From Suttonella indologenes (GTDB taxonomy: Bacteria > Pseudomonadota > Gammaproteobacteria > Cardiobacteriales > Cardiobacteriaceae): a stretch of DNA of 64,000 bases. The stretch covers positions 442,001 to 506,000 of the forward strand of contig NZ_UHIA01000004.1 of NCBI RefSeq assembly GCF_900460215.1, written 5' to 3'. The position numbers and the translations under genes were made by a program. Of this stretch, positions 57,065 to 64,000 are shown piece after piece. The notes under the pieces are model-generated. The model was given only the letters and a program-made list of their open reading frames with translations, made no database searches and was not told the origin of the DNA. How positions within the stretch are numbered: the stretch's first letter is position 1; the number at the start of each line of letters is the position of its first letter.

Positions 57065-58714
57065 TCACATGAGATGCCGATAGGCGCTGTGGCGGTCGGG
57101 GAAAAGATTCTCCGCGCCCACTTTCTCTATCAAACCGCAGCGCCTGAGAATATCCTGCGGCTGCGGACGCAAACCGCAAATCAGCAGGGGCATATTGCGC
57201 TCCTGATAAAATTCCAATAACTCCTCTAAAGTTTCCGCGCCCGAACTGTCGATATAAATCACGCCCGAAAAATCCAAGACCATCGCCTTGCCCTGCTGAT
57301 ACTCAATCCGCTCTAATAATTTCGTCGCCGCGAAAAAGAGTGCGCCGGTCAGCTTATATGCCGGCACATCCTGCGGCGCATCCGTCAGCGGCTCGGCAAT
57401 CGTCAAACTGGAAATGCGGTAAATAAAAATCAGACAAGCCAAAAGCAATCCCACTTCCACCGCCACGCTCACATCCACAATTACCGTCAGCGCGAATACC
57501 GTCAATAAAGTCAGGCGGTAAGGCAGGCGGAAACTGCGCAAACGCAAAAATTCCCGCCACTCGCCCATATTCCAAGCCACAAACATCAAAATCGCCGACA
57601 AGGCGGCAAGCGGAATATATTGCGCCAGCGGCGCGGCAATCAAGACCACCAAAAGCAGCACCAAGGCATGCACCATGCCGGCAATCGGACTGCTGCCGCC
57701 GTTCTTAATATTGGTAATCGTGCGTGCAATCGTACCGGTAGCAGGCATACCGCTGAAAAAAGGCATACTCATATTGGCAATTCCCTGCGCTAAGAGCTCC
57801 TGATTGGAATCATGCTTATCCTTAATCAGACTATCCGCCACCCGCGCGCAGAGCAAAGACTCAATCGCGCCCAAAATTGCCAAAGTAAAAGCCGGCATCA
57901 ATAAAGCGCCGACCGCCGTCCAAGAAATATGCGGCAAACTGAACTGCGGCAAACCCTGCGGAATACCGCCGAAGCGCGAACCGATTGTCTCCACCGACAA
58001 ATGCAGACTCTTCGTCATCAACGTGGCAAAAATCAGAGCAATAATCGAGCCCGGAATCAGCGCCAAAGACCCTTGTACGCGCGGCAGCAATCCCGCCGCC
58101 TCGGGCAGATTCACCCGCCTTTTCATAATCTTCTGCCAAGCGATAATCACCGCCAGCGAAGTCAGCGCCGTGGCGCAAGCCTGCGGATTCCACGAGGGCA
58201 AGGCTTGAAATAATGCCCGAATTTGCGCGGAAAAACCTGCCGGCATCTCGCTAATCCGCAAACCGAGAAAATCCTTAATCTGCGTCATGCCGATTAAGAC
58301 CGCAATCCCATTGGTAAAGCCGATAATCACCGCCACGGGAATAAACTTAATCAAAATCCCCATGCGCAAACAGCCCATCAGAAACAGCATCACGCCGCTC
58401 AGGAAAGTGGCAATCAGCAAACCGCCGACGCCGTGCTGCTGCACAATGCCGTATACAATCACGATAAAGGCGCCGGCAGGTCCGCCGATTTGCACGCGCG
58501 AACCGCCGAACAGAGAAATCAGAAAACCCGCGATAATCGCCGTAAAAATTCCCGCCTCCGGCTTTAAGCCCGAAGCAATCGCAAAAGCCATTGCCAGCGG
58601 CAAAGCCACCACCGCCACCGTAAAACCGGCGCCGATATCCCGAATCAAACGCTCGACAGAATAATCCAACAACAACTCGGCGCTTTTCGGACGAAAGCGC
58701 GGCAAAAACAACAT
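57065..58714 (-). CDS. SulP-family anion transporter with STAS domain
   Basis: A 549-residue SLC26/SulP transporter. The membrane part (about 12-14 helices) includes AGFTVAVVALPLAMAFAIASGLKPEAGIFTA, GGPAGAFIVIVYGIV and VGFTNGIAVLIGMTQ-like text. The C-terminal STAS domain (about 440-549) has VYIDSSGAETLEELLEFYQE. ATG 58714 is chosen because AAGGATG precedes it by eight bases; an upstream in-frame ATG at 58819 would add 35 residues without a clear ribosome site. Substrate (sulphate, bicarbonate, dicarboxylate) cannot be told. Confidence 0.92.
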   Translation of the reverse strand: MLFLPRFRPKSAELLLDYSVERLIRDIGAGFTVAVVALPLAMAFAIASGLKPEAGIFTAIIAGFLISLFGGSRVQIGGPAGAFIVIVYGIVQQHGVGGLLIATFLSGVMLFLMGCLRMGILIKFIPVAVIIGFTNGIAVLIGMTQIKDFLGLRISEMPAGFSAQIRALFQALPSWNPQACATALTSLAVIIAWQKIMKRRVNLPEAAGLLPRVQGSLALIPGSIIALIFATLMTKSLHLSVETIGSRFGGIPQGLPQFSLPHISWTAVGALLMPAFTLAILGAIESLLCARVADSLIKDKHDSNQELLAQGIANMSMPFFSGMPATGTIARTITNIKNGGSSPIAGMVHALVLLLVVLIAAPLAQYIPLAALSAILMFVAWNMGEWREFLRLRSFRLPYRLTLLTVFALTVIVDVSVAVEVGLLLACLIFIYRISSLTIAEPLTDAPQDVPAYKLTGALFFAATKLLERIEYQQGKAMVLDFSGVIYIDSSGAETLEELLEFYQERNMPLLICGLRPQPQDILRRCGLIEKVGAENLFPDRHSAYRHLM

Positions 58715-58893
58715 AGCAACATCCTTAATTCCTACGGCAGAGGCAAAATTATAGTCCTCTTTGGCGGCAAAGGAGAATAAAGCCGTCGCAAACATACTCA
58801 TAAAAAAGATAATATTCAAAACGGATCTTAGAAACGTTCAGAAAAACAAATTTTAAGCTGGATTAACTATAGAGATTTTTCCTCTCAAAGCAT

Positions 58894-58915
58894 AAAAGCG
58901 GCAATTGCCGCTTTT
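58894..58915 (-). terminator. Terminator of gdhA
   Basis: AAAAGCGGCAATTGCCGCTTTT is a perfect 22-base palindrome with T's on both sides, 31 bases past the gdhA stop. It could also stop transcription from the opposite strand. Confidence 0.8.
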
Positions 58916-58946
58916 ATATTGAGTGTTTTCGCTAAAACAAGCCGTT

Positions 58947-60284
58947 TTACACAATGCCTTGATCCAACATGGCATGGGCGACTTTCTTGAAGCCGGCGAT
59001 GTTGGCACCGGCCACATAGTTGGTAAAGCCGTCATGAGTGCCGTTTTCCACGCAGTTTTCATGGATGTTTTGCATGATGTCCGCCAATTTGGCATCGACT
59101 TCTTCGCGCGTCCATGAGAGGCGGATGGCGTTTTGGCTCATTTCCAGTCCCGAGGTTGCCACGCCGCCCGCATTTGCCGCTTTTCCGGGGGCATAGAGGA
59201 TTTTGGCGTCGATAAAGGCTTCTGCCGCGTCTAGGGTGGAAGGCATGTTCGCGCCTTCGGCAACGCAGATGCAGCCGTTTTTCAACAGGGTTTTGGCGTC
59301 TTCGCCCTTAAGCTCGTTTTGGGTGGCGCAAGGCAGGGCGATATCGCAGGCGACATCCCAAGGTTTTTTCCCTTCAAAGTATTGCAAGCCTTGTTCTTCG
59401 GCATAAACGGAAAGACGTTCGCGGCGTTCGTTTTTCAGCTCAAGCAAGGCGGCAAATTGAGCTTGGCTCATGCCTTTGTCGTCAAAACGCACATAGCCGT
59501 TGGAATCGGATACGCTTAAGACTTTCGCGCCCAATTGCAGGGCTTTTTCCGCAGCGTATTGCGAGACGTTGCCCGAACCCGAAATAACGACGCGTTTGCC
59601 TTCGATGCTTTCGTCGCGCGTTTTGAGCATATGTTGCACAAAATAGACGGCACCGTAGCCGGTGGCTTCGGGACGGATAAGGCTGCCGCCCCAGTTAAGC
59701 GCTTTGCCGGTCAGCACGGAGGTAAATTCATTGCGCAGTTTTTTGTATTGCCCGAAGAGGAAGCCGATTTCGCGTCCGCCGACGCCGATATCCCCTGCCG
59801 GTACGTCAGTATCCGCGCCGATGTGGCGGTAAAGTTCGCTCATAAAGGCTTGGCAGAAACGCATGACTTCGCCGTCGGATTTGCCTTTGGGGTCGAAATC
59901 CGATCCGCCTTTGCCGCCGCCCATCGGCAATGCGGTCAGGGCGTTTTTAAAGACTTGTTCGAATGCCAAGAATTTCAAGATACCCAAATTGACGCTGGGA
60001 TGAAAGCGCAAACCGCCTTTGTACGGTCCGATGGCGGAGGACATTTGCACGCGATAGCCGCGATTGACTTGCACTTGTCCTTTGTCGTCTACCCATGCCA
60101 CACGAAACATGATCACGCGCTCCGGCTCGACAATGCGCTCTAACAGCCCTTGCTGCGAGTATTTAGGATTTTTGGCAAGAAAAGGGGCAAGACTGTGGAA
60201 GACTTCTTCGACGGCTTGATAAAATTCTGCTTGGTTGGGGTCGCGCTGTTTGATGCTGTTAAACAGGCTGTCTAATTGACTCAT
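58947..60284 (-). CDS. gdhA: NADP-specific glutamate dehydrogenase
   Basis: A 445-residue hexameric-type GDH that makes glutamate from 2-oxoglutarate and ammonium. YKGGLRFHPSVNLGILKFLAFEQ and PMGGGKGGSDFDPKGKSD hold the catalytic and substrate lysines; PAGDIGVGGREIGFLFGQYKKL follows, and VVISGSGNVSQYAAEKALQLGA is the NADP-binding loop. Full length. The start has CCGGAGATAAC upstream. It stands alone with its own terminator. Confidence 0.97.
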   Translation of the reverse strand: MSQLDSLFNSIKQRDPNQAEFYQAVEEVFHSLAPFLAKNPKYSQQGLLERIVEPERVIMFRVAWVDDKGQVQVNRGYRVQMSSAIGPYKGGLRFHPSVNLGILKFLAFEQVFKNALTALPMGGGKGGSDFDPKGKSDGEVMRFCQAFMSELYRHIGADTDVPAGDIGVGGREIGFLFGQYKKLRNEFTSVLTGKALNWGGSLIRPEATGYGAVYFVQHMLKTRDESIEGKRVVISGSGNVSQYAAEKALQLGAKVLSVSDSNGYVRFDDKGMSQAQFAALLELKNERRERLSVYAEEQGLQYFEGKKPWDVACDIALPCATQNELKGEDAKTLLKNGCICVAEGANMPSTLDAAEAFIDAKILYAPGKAANAGGVATSGLEMSQNAIRLSWTREEVDAKLADIMQNIHENCVENGTHDGFTNYVAGANIAGFKKVAHAMLDQGIV

Positions 60285-60557
60285 GTTATCTCCGGTTGTT
60301 CATTAAGAGTTTTTAGCTTAACAAAAAAATTCCTGCGGTAAAGCGGAAATTTTGCGGTGCTTCTGTGTTTTTCGGTAGAAGATGCGCTTAATTCTGCATT
60401 TTTATGATGAAATTAGTGTTTTTGATGTGAAAAAATAGTAGAAATGATTTCTTGAAAAAATTGTTATCCGTTAAATAAAAAAAAATTACCACATGGACAA
60501 AATATTAAATTTTTCCTTTTCACGGATTTTGACTTGCTTTTAGGAAAATTTATGTAC
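60285..60557. other. AT-rich upstream region of gdhA
   Basis: 273 bases with no gene or repeat. It should hold the gdhA promoter; I see no hexamer pair strong enough to name. Confidence 0.4.
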
Positions 60558-60588
60558 AAAGAAAAAGCGCCGTAAAGCGCTTTTTCTT
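60558..60588 (-). terminator. Terminator downstream of the AbgT transporter
   Basis: AAGAAAAAGCGC, loop CGTAAA, GCGCTTTTTCTT; T-runs on both strands. It is the first terminator after the transporter gene, past the family B repeat. Confidence 0.75.
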
Positions 60589-60596
60589 AGCGTTTC

Positions 60597-60704
60597 TATA
60601 GTCGGAGAAGTGAAAAAGTAGTACAAGGCGGCGAGCCGCAGACAGTACAGATAGTACGGCAAGGCGAGCCAACGCCGTAATACTTTTTCAATTCTTCGAC
60701 TATA
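60597..60704. repeat. 108-bp dispersed element, family B copy 2
   Basis: Starts TATAGTCGGAGAAGTGAAAA, ends ATTCTTCGACTATA. It matches the copy at 40497 nearly base for base except ATAGTACGGCAAGG in place of GCGTACGGCAAAG. It lies just past the AbgT gene stop. Confidence 0.9.
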
Positions 60705-60711
60705 GTCATGA

Positions 60712-62223
60712 TTAGGCGGAAGACGTCATCATATACACGCCCGGTCCAATCGGCAGTCCGATCAATAGCCACAGCAGCAGAAATGCCGTCCAACAGATCA
60801 GGAAGCCGATAGAGATCGGCAGCATGGTCGCCATAAGCGTGCCGATGCCCAAATCGGGGCGGTAGCGCTGCATATTGGCAAGACAGACTGCAAAATAAGG
60901 GCTCATCGGCGAGATGATGTTGGTTACGGAGTCGCCGATACGGAACATGGCTTGCACGAATGCCGCTTCAAATCCAATCATCATCAACATCGGCACGAAG
61001 ATCGGCGACATGAGCGACCATTGTGCAGAGCCGCTGGTCATGAAGATATTGAGCGCGGCGGTCATGATGATAAAGGTAACGACAAGAGGCAGACCGGTAA
61101 AGCCGGTATGTTCCAAGAAGATAGAACCTGAGACAGCGATGACTTCGCCCAAGCCTGTCCAGCGGAAATAGGCGATAAATTGCGAGATGACAAAAAACAG
61201 CGTGAGAGTGGGTGCCATTTCGCGCACGGCTTCGGTCATTTTTGCCGGAATATCGCGCATGGTTTTCAAAGTGCCGGCGACGCGTCCGTAAGTGATGCCT
61301 ACGGTGATGAAGAATAGGAATATCACGGGTACAAGGGATTTTAAAAACGGCGAGGGCAATAAGCCGCCGTTCTCATTGCGCAAAGGGGAATTCTGCGGCA
61401 AAAGTATTAAGGCAAAGACGGCGATAAAGGCAAGCGCGGCATAGCCGGTCATTTTGAGCGCTTTTTGCTCTTGGGCGCTGACTTCTCGCATATCGGGTTT
61501 CTGCACCAGTGATTCGTCAATGCTGATGGTGCGCTTGAGGCGCGGCTCGATGACTTTATCGATCAGAATCGTGCCGACAATGGCAAGCAGCGGCACGGAT
61601 GCGGCAGTGAAATAGTAATTGTCCAAAGGTGTGATTTCCGCTTGCGGATTAATTAGTTGCGCGGCGCTTGTGCTTAGTCCCGCCAAAGTAACATCCGTAC
61701 CGGTAACAAAGAGGCTGATGTCAAAGCCTGCGCCGGCTGCGCCGTAAGCTGCTGCCGCACCTGCCAAGGGATGTCTGCCGAGAGAGTGGTAAATCATTGC
61801 CACCAAGGGAATGAGAATGAGGTAGTTGGCATCGGAGGCGATGCTGCCGCTGATGCCGACAATGAAGACGACAAATGTCAGCATAGAAGGCGGCGCTTTG
61901 GCAACGGTGTAATGGATTAAATTGCCGATCATGCCGACTTTATCCGCCAGTCCAATCCCGAACATGACGACAATAATCAGCCCTAAAGGCGGGAAATTGA
62001 TGAAGTTGCTCACCATTGAGCCAAGCACGTATTCTAATCCCGCGCCGGAGAGAAGATTTTTAACGCCGACAACTGCCTGCGTTTTCGGATTCGTTGCCGT
62101 TACTCCTATCAAGGACATGATGCAGGAAACGACAGCAACGATGATGGCTAACCATAAAAAGAGAAAGAAAGGATGCGGCAGTTTATTGCCGATACGCTCC
62201 AAGCCATTGAGAAATTTCTGCAT
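60712..62223 (-). CDS. AbgT-family transporter
   Basis: A 503-residue transporter with about 9-11 helices plus two hairpins. Opening MQKFLNGLERIGNKLPHPFFLF, NFINFPPLGLIIVVMFGIGLADK, AGFDISLFVTGTDVTLAGLS and MTSGSAQWSLMSPIFVPMLM are AbgT signatures. Family members import p-aminobenzoyl-glutamate or export sulphonamides. ATG 62223 with GGAG upstream is chosen over an ATG 25 codons earlier. It starts one base after the M20 amidohydrolase stop, so uptake and cleavage of an amide substrate are linked. Confidence 0.93.
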   Translation of the reverse strand: MQKFLNGLERIGNKLPHPFFLFLWLAIIVAVVSCIMSLIGVTATNPKTQAVVGVKNLLSGAGLEYVLGSMVSNFINFPPLGLIIVVMFGIGLADKVGMIGNLIHYTVAKAPPSMLTFVVFIVGISGSIASDANYLILIPLVAMIYHSLGRHPLAGAAAAYGAAGAGFDISLFVTGTDVTLAGLSTSAAQLINPQAEITPLDNYYFTAASVPLLAIVGTILIDKVIEPRLKRTISIDESLVQKPDMREVSAQEQKALKMTGYAALAFIAVFALILLPQNSPLRNENGGLLPSPFLKSLVPVIFLFFITVGITYGRVAGTLKTMRDIPAKMTEAVREMAPTLTLFFVISQFIAYFRWTGLGEVIAVSGSIFLEHTGFTGLPLVVTFIIMTAALNIFMTSGSAQWSLMSPIFVPMLMMIGFEAAFVQAMFRIGDSVTNIISPMSPYFAVCLANMQRYRPDLGIGTLMATMLPISIGFLICWTAFLLLWLLIGLPIGPGVYMMTSSA

Positions 62224-62224
62224 C

Positions 62225-63385
62225 TTAAGCTCCTTTACCGCAGTAGTCTTCGACAATACCCACAAATGCCGCAGCGGCGGTGGGCAAAATGGCATCATTA
62301 AAATCGTAGCGATGATTATGCAAATAAGCGCTGTCTATCCCATTGCCGACAAAGAAAAAACAGCCCGGACGCTCTTGCAGGTAATAGGCAAAATCTTCCG
62401 CCCCCATGGTCGGCATATAATCGATTTGCTGCACATCGGCTTGCGGCAGGATTGCTTGAATCGCCCGCAAAGCACGCTCGGTTTCCTCGCGATGATTTTC
62501 CAGCGGCGGAATGTGATGAATATGCTCCAGCCTGAATTCGGCTTCAAAAGGCGCGCAAACGCCGGCAATCAAAGCCTCGAGTTTACCGACTAATTGCCGG
62601 TGGCTTTCCGCGCTGTCGCTGCGGATATTGATGATGATTTTGGCAGTCTCGGGAATGATATTGTCGGCATTGCCCGCCTCAAAACCCGTAACGCTGATGA
62701 CGCCGGCTTTTAAAGGCGATTTGGCTCTTGAAACAATGCCTTGCAATTGCATAATGACGGCTGCACCTAGATAAATCGGATCAACCGCCAAATGCGGCAT
62801 AGCGGAATGCCCCGAACGACCTTGCAAGGTTAAATAAAAAGTATCGTTGCCGCCCATTGTTGAACCGGCTTTGGCGAAAATCGCGCCGGTTTTATAACCG
62901 GGGCGGTTGTGATAGCCGAAAACCGCATCCACGCGCGGATTTTCCAAGACACCGGCTTTAACCATTTTTTCCGCCCCATTACCGCCTTCTTCGGCAGGTT
63001 GGAAAATTAGCTTAATCACGCCGGATAATTGCGCTTTGCGGCGCATAATTTCCGTAGCGGCGAGTAATAAAGTGGCGGTATGTCCGTCATGTCCGCAGGC
63101 GTGCATTTTGCCGCTGTATTCAGAGCGATAGGGCAGATCATTGGCTTCTTCAATCGGCAGCGCGTCCATATCGGCACGCAAAGCAATCACGGCTCCGGCA
63201 CGCCCTGTGTCTAATGTTGCCAGCACACCGGTGCCGGCAACACCGGTTTTCACTTCATAGCCTAAGGCGCTCAAGCGTTGGGCGACCAGCGCCGCCGTGC
63301 CGTGTTCCTCGTATTGCAATTCGGGGTGCTGATGGATGTAGTGCCGATCAGCGGCGGCTTGTTGAATGGCTTCGGTATCAAACAT
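62225..63385 (-). CDS. M20-family amidohydrolase (AbgA/AbgB or hippurate-hydrolase type)
   Basis: A 386-residue metal-dependent amidohydrolase. HPELQYEEHGTAALVA, ALRADMDALPI, MHACGHDGHTATLLL, FQPAEEGGNGAEKMV and the lid-domain GRSGHSAMPHLAVDPI are all present; PTMGAEDFAYYLQ closes the second domain. It probably cleaves an N-acyl or aminobenzoyl amino acid brought in by the AbgT transporter encoded next. ATG 63385 with AGAGGAGAG before it is preferred over an ATG 11 codons upstream, which lies at the foot of the hairpin 63411-63433. Confidence 0.93.
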   Translation of the reverse strand: MFDTEAIQQAAADRHYIHQHPELQYEEHGTAALVAQRLSALGYEVKTGVAGTGVLATLDTGRAGAVIALRADMDALPIEEANDLPYRSEYSGKMHACGHDGHTATLLLAATEIMRRKAQLSGVIKLIFQPAEEGGNGAEKMVKAGVLENPRVDAVFGYHNRPGYKTGAIFAKAGSTMGGNDTFYLTLQGRSGHSAMPHLAVDPIYLGAAVIMQLQGIVSRAKSPLKAGVISVTGFEAGNADNIIPETAKIIINIRSDSAESHRQLVGKLEALIAGVCAPFEAEFRLEHIHHIPPLENHREETERALRAIQAILPQADVQQIDYMPTMGAEDFAYYLQERPGCFFFVGNGIDSAYLHNHRYDFNDAILPTAAAAFVGIVEDYCGKGA

Positions 63386-63404
63386 ATGCTCTCCTCTTTT
63401 TTTC

Positions 63405-63433
63405 ATAAAAGCCGACATCGAATAGATGTCGGC
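63405..63433 (-). terminator. Terminator hairpin just upstream of the M20 gene
   Basis: GCCGACATC, loop GAATA, GATGTCGGC, then TTTTATG on the minus strand. Perfect nine-pair stem. It ends transcription from the Sel1 gene or acts as an attenuator for the M20-AbgT unit, since only about 20 bases separate it from the M20 ribosome site. Confidence 0.75.
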
Positions 63434-63560
63434 GCAAAAATAGCTTGAGTTTCTAGCGATGTAAAGCTAAAAATTCAGCAAAGGAGAATATCTTTATTAA
63501 TTATTGCAATAAGAAATTGTTTTTTGCTCAATATCAAGGCGCAGAAAAAATACTTGCCGT

Positions 63561-64000
63561 TTATTGCAAATCAGCCAATGCCTTCTTGGCGGCTTCATGC
63601 CCTTGCGCGGCGGCAAGGCTTAGCCATTGCTGCGCTTTTGCCGCCTGATAGGCAATGCTGCCTTTTTTGCCGTACAGCATGCCGAGGCGGTATTGCGCCG
63701 CCGTATAGCTTTGCTCGGCCGCCATCAGATAGTAGCGTTCGGCAAGTCCGATATCGCTTAAGCCGACCACGCCATGTTCATAAAGCACGCCGAGGTTGTA
63801 TTGCGCTTCTGCCAGCCCCGCATTGGCGGCGAGTTTCAGCCATGCAATCGCCTGCACTTCATTTTGCGCCACTGCATTTTCACCGCGCAAATAGCCCATG
63901 CCGAGTTCGTATTGGGCGCGCATATCGCCTTTGACCGCCGCTTGCTGCAGGGCATCGGCAGCCGCCGTTTTTTCGCCGAGACGATAATGCAACACATAGC
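63561..64000 (-). CDS. Sel1-repeat protein, C-terminal part (5' end outside window)
   Basis: At least 145 residues of a tetratricopeptide-like Sel1 protein. Repeats of about 36 residues: GDMRAQYELGMGYLRGENAV, GLAEAQYNLGVLYEHGVVG, SYTAAQYRLGMLYGKKGSI, and AKAQQWLSLAAAQGHEAAKKALADL. The frame is still open at the last base of the window (YVLHYRLG), so the gene begins outside. Sel1 proteins serve as scaffolds or secreted envelope proteins; no signal peptide can be assessed here. Confidence 0.85.
   Translation of the reverse strand, partial: YVLHYRLGEKTAAADALQQAAVKGDMRAQYELGMGYLRGENAVAQNEVQAIAWLKLAANAGLAEAQYNLGVLYEHGVVGLSDIGLAERYYLMAAEQSYTAAQYRLGMLYGKKGSIAYQAAKAQQWLSLAAAQGHEAAKKALADLQ

Noticed and set aside
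63524..63934. Plus-strand frame opposite the Sel1 gene
   Set aside because: The minus strand carries clear Sel1 repeats; the opposite frame has no family features.

Overview
The window is a chromosomal segment of a Gram-negative bacterium, most likely a gammaproteobacterium. Evidence for this is a full tolQRAB-pal-cpoB operon, mreBCD-mrdAB-mltB-rlpA, yebC-ruvCAB, yciB-bolA and an infB-rbfA-truB run. Many short Neisseria-like dispersed repeats and decayed genes point to a small-genome mucosal commensal or pathogen such as the Cardiobacteriaceae (Suttonella/Dichelobacter side). That family placement is an inference.

Layout. 1-3.6 kb: end of infB, then rbfA, truB, queA. 3.7-5.0 kb: secreted alpha/beta-hydrolase. 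5.1-12.7 kb: a four-carbon sugar-acid (L-threonate / D-erythronate) catabolic operon (ltnD-otnK-otnC-otnI-denD-GntP permease) with a divergent DeoR-type regulator. A decayed cyclase/aquaporin junction sits inside this operon. 12.7-15.6 kb: an unknown zinc-finger-like protein, a broken FAD oxidoreductase and a GDSL lipoprotein esterase. 15.8-19.0 kb: a small integrative element beside tRNA-Ser(UGA), with a tyrosine integrase, a Fic-fold protein, an unknown protein and a remnant of a second integrase. 19.2-21.9 kb: comF, yciB, bolA and a metallophosphoesterase.

22.0-26.7 kb is the most unusual part. A ten-gene, AT-rich operon encodes an outer-membrane barrel, two secreted paralogues, three pairs of small membrane proteins and a Sec-exported C39-type cysteine peptidase. 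The two paralogues share an almost identical leader ending in a double-glycine-type processing site and have divergent C-terminal cores. It reads like a Sec-dependent bacteriocin or toxin-peptide system in which leader removal occurs in the periplasm rather than in an ABC transporter. No function is proven by sequence alone.

27.5-29.3 kb: gatCA without gatB. 29.4-37.0 kb: rod-shape and cell-wall operon mreBCD-mrdA-mrdB-mltB-rlpA; RlpA carries nine 17-residue repeats. 37.3-40.3 kb: yebC-ruvC-ruvA-ruvB. 40.8-46.4 kb: Fur-type promoter and a haem uptake operon (TonB receptor, ChaN, HmuTUV-like ABC system). 46.6-51.4 kb: tol-pal. 51.5-54.2 kb: slyD, yceI, S41 protease. 54.3-56.8 kb: an orphan TRAP binding protein followed by a second copy split by about 0.5 kb of foreign DNA that carries a small membrane gene behind a T13-spaced promoter; next to it is the 3' end of uxaC. 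57-64 kb: SulP transporter, gdhA, AbgT transporter with M20 amidohydrolase, and part of a Sel1-repeat gene.

Two dispersed repeat families are present: a 105-bp palindromic element (three copies) and a 108/109-bp element (two copies). Copies of the two families lie side by side between ruvB and the haem receptor.
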